Assembly: GCF_945859685.1 (NCBI RefSeq)
Contig: NC_079149.1
Span: forward strand, 103,256,863-103,320,862
DNA from: Eupeodes corollae
Lineage: Eukaryota; Arthropoda; Insecta; Diptera; Syrphidae
Direction of reading: 5' to 3'
Length of the DNA stretch: 64,000 bases
Positions 57,241 to 64,000 of this stretch are shown here, one piece after another. Within the stretch, counting starts at the first letter, position 1, and the number at the start of each line of letters is the position of its first letter. The position numbers and the translations under genes were made by a program. The notes under the pieces were generated by a model. That model searched no databases. It was not told where the DNA came from and saw nothing but the letters and a program-made list of their open reading frames with translations.

Positions 57241-60200
57241 CCTAGTTGTTTCTTTCTTTAGACTTCATCCACTTGCAATTTTTGGATTGCAAAAAAATAT
57301 TTTAATTGTCCTTTGAGACAAAAAGAATACGATAGAACTATTTGTCTTAGCTGTCAATTATTAGTGTTTTTAATTTTGAACTCGAAGGATTTGAAATAGC
57401 CTTCAAGATTGATTTTTTTTCTATTAGATATTCATATTGCCAATTGAAATACTAACAGATTAGAAAAAGAAAATTTGTCAGAAAGAAGCGAAAAATAAAA
57501 ACGAAAATTCATTAAGATCTTCTTCTGATTTCTGACATGTCAGAAAAAATGTTAAAACGAAATTATCTCAGTGGAACAGAATCAAATGGAGCACAGATCG
57601 GTTTAAAAATGTTACCCGTTTTCTGTCAAAAAATGAAACCCAGGTCAGTTTTCAAAGTTTTCTGCGGAAAAGCTGTCAAAAACTCCGTCTAAAAGGAAAA
57701 AAACTAAAAATTTGCTCACTCTAAAGAGCTCATTTATTAAACATTAATTTTCTCCTTAGCCATCTAAATGAGATTGATGACTTCCCAAATTTATTAAAGC
57801 TGTTTTTTAATTTAAATGCTTATTTATTTGGGATTCCAAACATAAAAAGTGATGAATGGACAAAAGTACCATCTGCAGTAGTCCGATTTGTTATAAAATT
57901 TGACAGAATAACTTTACAAAAAAATTGTAAAAAAATAAGTAAAATTTAGACTACAGCTAATTTTTACTTAATAAAATTGACAGTTTATAATAAATTTGAT
58001 TTTCAAGTTTTCCATATTGTAAATTGAAGCTGCATAAAATTTCAGAGTTCTTCTTGAGTTTTTAAATAACATCATATAGTGTTGTGTATGTTGAACACTA
58101 CTCTATGAACACATCCACCAAGCCTCATGGAGGTATTAAACGTACCAAACGGTTCGGAACGTCTAAAAACAAGAACTCGAAAATTAATTTCGATACTCGA
58201 ATTAAAATTCTTTAGTGCTAAATGATCCTTAGAATTAATACCATACGCCATAAGTCAATAAATTGTCAAAAAGAAAAGTCAGTCCTATTAATTTCAAGTG
58301 AAATATAAATATTATACATTCTAACCAAACGTCAATTCGTGATTTGTAGTTGCCAACGCACTTCACCTTGAAAGCAAAAGTGAATAAAATAAGACAAAGA
58401 GTGGGTAATCCCAAGTTCTCAAGATATTTTTTTAAGTATTCGCGTGTTTTTTTTTTAATGACAACTCAAGTGGACCTTAAAGAAATAGAAATAGTTATAC
58501 CTATTTATACAATTTATGTATTTTCATTAGTTTTAAGTTTTAATAAACACTCAACCAGTTAAGCTATTCCATCAGCAATACTTCGTATGTGACGTTTATT
58601 TCTGACATACCCAAAATGTCAACATTTACTTTAGTAATTTCAACTCCCTTTTATCAGTATATCTTCATTTTTTGCACTCTATACAAAAAATTATTTACTT
58701 TATAAATTCCAGAAGATACAAATCACCAAAACCGGCATTTAGTGTTTACATTATGATATCACCTAATCACTTGGTAAATAAAAATGATGAAAATGTTTGT
58801 CGCAGTTGCGACTGGTTTTTTATTATTTTTAGAGTGTTTTGAAATTAAGTGAAGAGAGCTCAGGAGCTTAGGTGTTTTGCTCAAAAATAAGAACACGACC
58901 AAATGATGTCCACTAAAATACGCAAAACAAAATCATTTTTGATGTCTCTACAACAATTTGACAACTGACAGTTAAGCATAAGCACAAATGGAGAATTACA
59001 CGATAGAACATAATGACGTTTAGGGGAATTCAATTGTCGATTTTTGTTACAGTTCTTGCAAAATGTAGGAACAAAATGATTTTTGTTACCAAAGGAAACA
59101 CTAACAGATTTTTGTTTAAACAACAATTAACATATGTAAATACAAACAATTTAAACACATGATAAAGGTATTGGATCTATAACTTAATCAAACAGGTCTA
59201 CTAAATTGTACCCCAATAAAACTTCTTAAAAAGTCTCCCAATTTTCAATGTTCTAATTTAAATAATATACCTATATTTTGTGTGGCCTGTGGATGTCTTT
59301 ATTTCAATCCATTACTTAAATTTAAGTTATTTTTATGACAACACATGTCACTTCAATCTCGTAAATGTCAAAATGCTAATCCAACATTTAACATTTATTA
59401 CCCGAAACTTGTCACATAACACCATACCTATTATGGAAAAAACAGCAATAATAAAAATGTCAGGTAGGTATATCATTAATTGTAATGGCGCAAATATTTT
59501 TTTGTAAAAAAAAGCGTGGGTTTCTGTAAACTGACATTAATTAAAGTTCACAATAAAAAAATACAAATACAACTTTAATGCCAAAAGCCTATAAAGAATG
59601 GTCATTCCAATGGTCGTCCTAATCAGTTAATGACCCGCAAAACGAAGACCTAAGCTAATTCTCTGTCCAAATAGGCTGTTAACTCCACCTCCTCTGCATC
59701 TAAATGGGTACTTACATAGATAGTAGTATACGCGCGCAGTTTGTCGGTCGTTAAACTATCATGAACGCCACCACCTCCGCGCCGCTGCCGTCTGTCACTC
59801 TACTCTACAGAGACGGGTCTTTTAAATATACAGAACTGACCTCAACCTGAAGACTTTAAGTTTGTTAGTAATGTTGAATGTTGAAGAAAAATGAAGATTT
59901 AAGATTCATGAAGCACCTGTAAATTAGCCCCCAGAATTTATGCAACTATTATTATGGAGGTAAACGTAACTACGTAGTCGGCTGTCAGAGGATTTTATTT
60001 TTACGTGGGCGACAAAGATGATGGTGATGGCATGGCGTGTGCCTGTTTCTTGGGGTCAACCGACAACTGATGAAATTGTTAACTTAAAGAAACCTTAGTC
60101 CAACACACATTCCTCAGGCGGGAATAATAGAAAAACGGATTTCCGGCTAGAGATTTAATATGCACCCCTCCTAAAAATATAAAACCTACATACCACACAA

Positions 60201-60404
60201 ATCCACAAATCCTATAACAGTGAAGCAAAATGTTAAAAATTTGGAATAAAAGTAGAAAATTTCAAACAAAATAAAAAGTGATAGCCATTTCTTTGACAAT
60301 TCGTTGAGTTAATTAGAGCTATCAAAACGGTGTACACGTTTGACTCTTTTAAAGTTAATCATTTTGACATTTCATTTAGGTTTGAAGAGTAGTAATTTAA
60401 ATAA
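57241..60404. other. AT-rich stretch; one promoter-like patch
   Basis: No supported gene. At 59725-59770 a GTATACGCGCGCAGTTTGTC then GGTCGTT block precedes a 29-codon frame (59761) with no family resemblance; CAGTTT and GGTCG are initiator- and downstream-element-like in fly promoters, but this is weak. The rest is AT-rich. Confidence 0.35.
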
Positions 60405-60419
60405 AATAGTTGGAGGAGT

Positions 60420-60721
60420 AGTACCCGTGGCATGATGGTTAGTGCGTTGGACTATCATGCCAAAGGGTCTTGAATTCGATCCCTGCCTATGCCATCTAGT
60501 CTTTTCACGGGTACTGCCTCTTGCGAGGAATTGACAAATTCTCCAAAAGTAACTTTTGTCATGAAAAAGTGCTTTCTCAAATTAGACGTTCGGATTCGGC
60601 ATATAAACTCTAGGTCCCCTTCCATTCCTGACAACATTACTCGTACACAGGAATGGTTGAGAGTTGTAAGTCACTAGGCCCTAGTTCTCAACGGACTGTT
60701 GCGCCACCCAATTTATTTATT
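60420..60721 (+). mobile_element. tRNA-derived SINE with perfect 15-bp TSD
   Basis: The 302-bp element is bounded by AATAGTTGGAGGAGT at 60405-60419 and again at 60722-60736. The 5' part is tRNA-like: CCCGTGGCATGATGGTTAGT resembles an A box region and ATTCGATCCC at 60474-60483 a B box, the internal RNA polymerase III promoter. The body holds ACTGCCTCTTGCGAGGA, AAAGTGCTTTCTCAAATTAG and TTCCATTCCTGACA; the 3' end is TTGCGCCACCC then AATTTATTTATTA, not a pure poly(A). It shares the whole body with 9361-9627. Short open frames inside on both strands are not genes. It relies on a LINE reverse transcriptase supplied elsewhere. Confidence 0.88.
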
Positions 60722-60736
60722 AATAGTTGGAGGAGT

Positions 60737-62529
60737 GAGACGCTTATTTTTTAAGAGTGTACAAGTTTTTTGCTCACATTCCTCATTCAATTATTAGACG
60801 TCAAAATGAATCACTCCTTCAAAACAATCAAATGTGAACATCGCCTTACGATCGAGTATTGAAGTTTTCTTTTTTTCAGATATGGGGACTTCAAATTCTT
60901 TAGTTGAAAGAACCCACTGTTCCAGTAACTAAATAAGCGCGTTTAATGTTCTTTAAGTCGATAAAATCAACTTCTTTGTCAGTCAAAACTTTGAAATGAA
61001 AAACAAAGAACAATGAAAAAATAACTCTCACAGACACAGGAATTTATGTAAATTAATGTTGTAAATCTTATAAGTTGACCCTTTGAGTTTGGATATTTTC
61101 TGATTCAGGTTGTCATGTCAACGCAACGTTACGTGGGTGGTTAAGATGAAAACGATTTGTTATGTCAGATTTAATATTTTTGATCTCACTTCTTATATGA
61201 CATATGACAACTGAAAATAAGAAGAAAAGAAGCTAAAGAATTTAGCTCTAAACTACATTTTACATATTATGTTCGTACAAATTTTGCTCTTTGAATACAG
61301 CCTTTTGAAATATTAAAATTCAATTTACTCTTTTGGTGGACGATTCTGTTTATGTAATATTGTGATGTCTGTATTCAAAGTCAATGAAACGTCACAATAC
61401 ATTTTGTTCAATATTTATATTAATATCTGTTTTGCTTCAAACGTCAAAATCGATCTAAGGTAATTGACATTTAACTTTGAATTGATTGTTTATAGAATCC
61501 TTTTGTAATCTAGAAAATGACAGTTCTTTTTCTCCAAAAAAGAGAAAACAATACATACAATCAGACTCTTGAAGTGTCAACTTTGAAATGGTACTAAATT
61601 ACAGAACCTTCAAATTTGATAAGATCTGTTGGCAGATCATAGTACTCATCTCTCACGCTATTAGATGTAACTTTTGACGTTTCCACATTCGAAAACTAGT
61701 TCTGTTTTCATAATCTCCTGTTACAACAATATATTTTTGCAAACAAAGACTAGACCAAAATTTATAGGGCGTTCTTTAAAAACTACACTTCAATGTAATC
61801 TAAGTCTTTAAAAATGTAAAGAAATTAAAATCGAATAGGTGTGGATGAGGATTATCTCTTCACAACACAACTGCTGCATTTCAATTCATATCACTTTTCA
61901 AATCAAATTACAAACTCAAACTAAAATAAAAAAACAACTAAATGCATTCCATTGAAGCCAGGTGTTTTATTCCAGAGCTGCCTTTTATATAATGCGCTAA
62001 AGGTCGACAATCTGTCAAAAAATAATGATAAACGCACCTATTGTGACCGCAGGACATAAAAGATTGATGATTTTAGAGTCCTTCAACCCCAAATTCCCTG
62101 TTTATTTATAAGTTGTTTTTTTTTCTTTATTTTTTCGTTTTTATTGTGTGTGTGTTTTTGTATTATTTAATGTTGGCCCATCTCGAATCCATGATGTTTT
62201 ATACATATATTTTTTTTAAGAAAACCCACTTAAGTTGCACACGCATACACAAGTGAGGCTGAATTTTTCTGATGCAATCTCGCGTATTGCATTCCAAGGC
62301 ACTCAACCTGAATGCCTTTCCATGGTTCCTGTTTTTCTTTAGGCTCCGCTCTGCATCCCAGCTAAAGCATCAGAAATATACCCAAACAAAAGTTAAACAC
62401 TCTTCACCAAACGATTAAGGTCATATCAATACTGATTTTGTTGTGTCTTTTTGATGTCAAAGTATTTAAGATCCAGTTGACTTGAGCAGCCATTTCTATT
62501 TTCTGTCACTATAAGGAGTATCTTTGATA
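60737..62529. other. AT-rich stretch, no gene seen
   Basis: No gene or repeat family was recognised. Confidence 0.45.
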
Positions 62530-62625
62530 TTATTCGTTAAAGTGTTGATGGTATGTGGAATGCAAATGGAGTTTGACAGTTCATCCAATCAGATTGCAAT
62601 TTGCAACGAACATTTTGTTTTCCTA
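62530..62625. repeat. Family B fragment
   Basis: GATGGTATGTGGAATGCAAA, then TGGAGTTTGACAGTTC and TGCAATTTGCAACGAAC match the middle of family B at 56992-57050. The ends are missing. Confidence 0.5.
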
Positions 62626-62920
62626 AAATTCTCTTATTTTATATATTTTCAGCCCATCGATTACGGAGCGATGTTTTACTGGGAGTTTGGCAGTATTTCA
62701 AACTAAAACTGTCAAAATCAAACCGAATTGAACTTAGACCATCGACAGTTATTGTCAATACTATTTTACTCTGAGTCTTGGTCAACAGATCATCAAAAAG
62801 TCATGTGATTCATTCAGAATTAAGTTTGACAACCACCAAATACTTAAATGTCAAACAATGTTTTTTAACATACAAGGCTAACGTCTGTTTCACTTGGCTA
62901 AGGTAATGATATTATCTTCC

Positions 62921-63093
62921 AAAGTCTTGAGCTATCACAGGTCCAATAGCATTTAAAATGAAATGCTCACCCATTTTATTAGCTGTCAAACTTCTCAAAG
63001 GATGCCAAAGTATTGAGCCATCACAGGTCCAATGGCATTTAAAATGAAATGCTTACCCATTTCATTAGCTGTCAAACTTCCCTAAAGGATGCC
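62921..63093. repeat. 86-bp tandem duplication
   Basis: The unit beginning AAAGTCTTGAGCTATCACAG and containing CATTTAAAATGAAATGCT and TTAGCTGTCAAACTTC occurs at 62921-63006 and again at 63007-63093 with a few substitutions and one extra base. It encodes nothing and looks like a local duplication. Confidence 0.75.
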
Positions 63094-64000
63094 TTTGGGG
63101 TCATTGAAACGTCAAAATTGTTACACTCTGAAAGACAGTGTTCGTTGAGGGGTTTAAATAAAGTGCCTAACCTTTTCCAGTGGAAGTGAACATAAAGTTG
63201 GGACTAAAATTTTTACCAACGAATTGAATTTTGTCTACGTTTCCATTAGGAACACAAAATGGCAGCTTAAAAAGACAATTGTACGTCATTGTGTCATCAA
63301 TCTGTCAAATTGTTTCTCATGTGAACATATCATCTTCTCCTTAACACATAAAGCAAAGTTTTGGAAGCTACCTTTTGGTGTAAGGCTCTCACTACAGGCA
63401 GAACAAAAACAGAATTTTCCGCAAACAAAAGCTCTGCAAGGATTTAAAAAAAGAACAAGCCTAAAACTTCTCATGCTGAGTGTAGATGAATGAAGGTAGA
63501 TCTTTAGAGATTTGTATACCACACCTCCTTTTGAAAGCCTCTATACTGCTCCAACTTTCATATATGTAGATAGCTATATATATTGTATATGCGTGCACGT
63601 GTCCCAAAGGACGAATATCCAAAGCGTAGATGCCAAACTCTGAATGATTCCACCTAGGGGTCGATATATAAGCATAAGCACGATGGACTCTGCGATGCTC
63701 CTCTCATACCCAACATTTTACTTACCTTCATATAGCGATAGCCATCCTCTATAGTCTGCCTATTGCTCGACGCTCGGTGTTGTCGGTCGGTCGTTGGTTT
63801 CAGTGCATTCCACATTCAGTTGGGAGTAACTTTTATAACAAAAATAAAAAAAAATCTACAGAATCTTCAGCTTCGTCCATATACACATTCCCACTAACAT
63901 AGCCTGTGGAAAATCAAAAGTATAAAAATGGTACCCCGGTGTACCACACCTTTCCCGAAACCCTCCTCCTCCTCCCTCTGATCCTCCCCCTCTATCACAG
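63094..64000 (+). other. Spacer with promoter-like motifs near the window end
   Basis: TATATAAG occurs at 63665-63672. Between 63770 and 63830 there is TCGGTCGGTCGTTGG followed by two CAGT words (TTTCAGTGC and ATTCAGTTG), like fly initiator sequences. The window ends with CCTCCTCCTCCCTC and CCCCCTCTATCACAG, a pyrimidine tract with terminal AG that could be a splice acceptor. A host transcription unit may therefore begin or continue here, but no coding frame supports it. Confidence 0.25.

Noticed and set aside
60420..60490. A tRNA gene
   Set aside because: The B box is tRNA-like, but no cloverleaf with paired acceptor arms can be drawn, and the sequence continues into a SINE body bounded by a target duplication.
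60455..60677. Two 60-codon frames on opposite strands
   Set aside because: Both lie inside the SINE and follow its tRNA-derived sequence.
1..64000. CRISPR array, operon or prokaryotic defence system
   Set aside because: No short direct repeats with unique equal spacers and no bacterial gene organisation; the evenly spaced repeats are 145- and 172-bp tandem units of eukaryotic type.

Overview
This 64 kb window reads as non-coding, transposon-rich insect DNA. A dipteran (fly) is the best guess. The sequence is very AT-rich, polymer-rich and full of short broken reading frames. The recognisable coding matter is all mobile: DD41D mariner-type transposase (the spacing I recall for 'rosa' of the fruit fly Ceratitis rosa), RTE-like and jockey/CR1-like reverse transcriptases, and an R1/I-like LINE tail ending in repeated TAACC, a type I know from fly genomes. 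I found no host protein-coding gene that I can defend, and no tRNA, rRNA or CRISPR array. The species call is inference.

Layout. 0-7.5 kb: a hAT-type non-autonomous element with a perfect 8-bp target duplication (606-1149), then copies of an unclassified dispersed repeat ('family A') in AT-rich DNA. 7.6-9.6 kb: a nested graveyard, with an RTE element on + split by a jockey/CR1-like LINE on - and followed by a tRNA-derived SINE. 11-19 kb: family A fragments, two copies of a Harbinger-like MITE, and a stretch with GAGA tracts and triplet repeats that could be regulatory. 19-23 kb: three minus-strand LINE relics with a family A copy between two of them. 24-26 kb and 31.7-32.3 kb: triplet-rich or GC-richer islands. 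27-31 kb: an internally deleted mariner with both ends, LINE relics, a transposase tail and another family A copy. 33.6-39.5 kb: family B MITE, third Harbinger-like MITE, transposase relic, and a degenerate tandem array with a period near 145 bp. 39.5-43.9 kb: the most complete mariner copy and four LINE pieces. 45.7-47.1 kb: the best family A copy, with a core of 172-bp tandem units. 49.8-52 kb: a decayed RTE-clade retroelement with endonuclease and reverse transcriptase. 52.9-57.2 kb: a second hAT-type element with an 8-bp duplication, the fourth Harbinger-like MITE, and an inverted family B copy. 60.4 kb: a complete SINE with a 15-bp target duplication.

How the parts work together. Nothing here forms a pathway. 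The relationships are parasitic: non-autonomous elements (two hAT-type, four Harbinger-like, family B, SINEs, one deleted mariner) depend on enzymes encoded elsewhere. Only the DD41D transposase, the RTE and the other LINE relics are represented by coding remnants, and all of these are broken. Two SINE copies and paired mariner copies show repeated colonisation by the same families. The window is probably a large intron or an intergenic region; the triplet-rich islands are the best places to look for first exons or enhancers.
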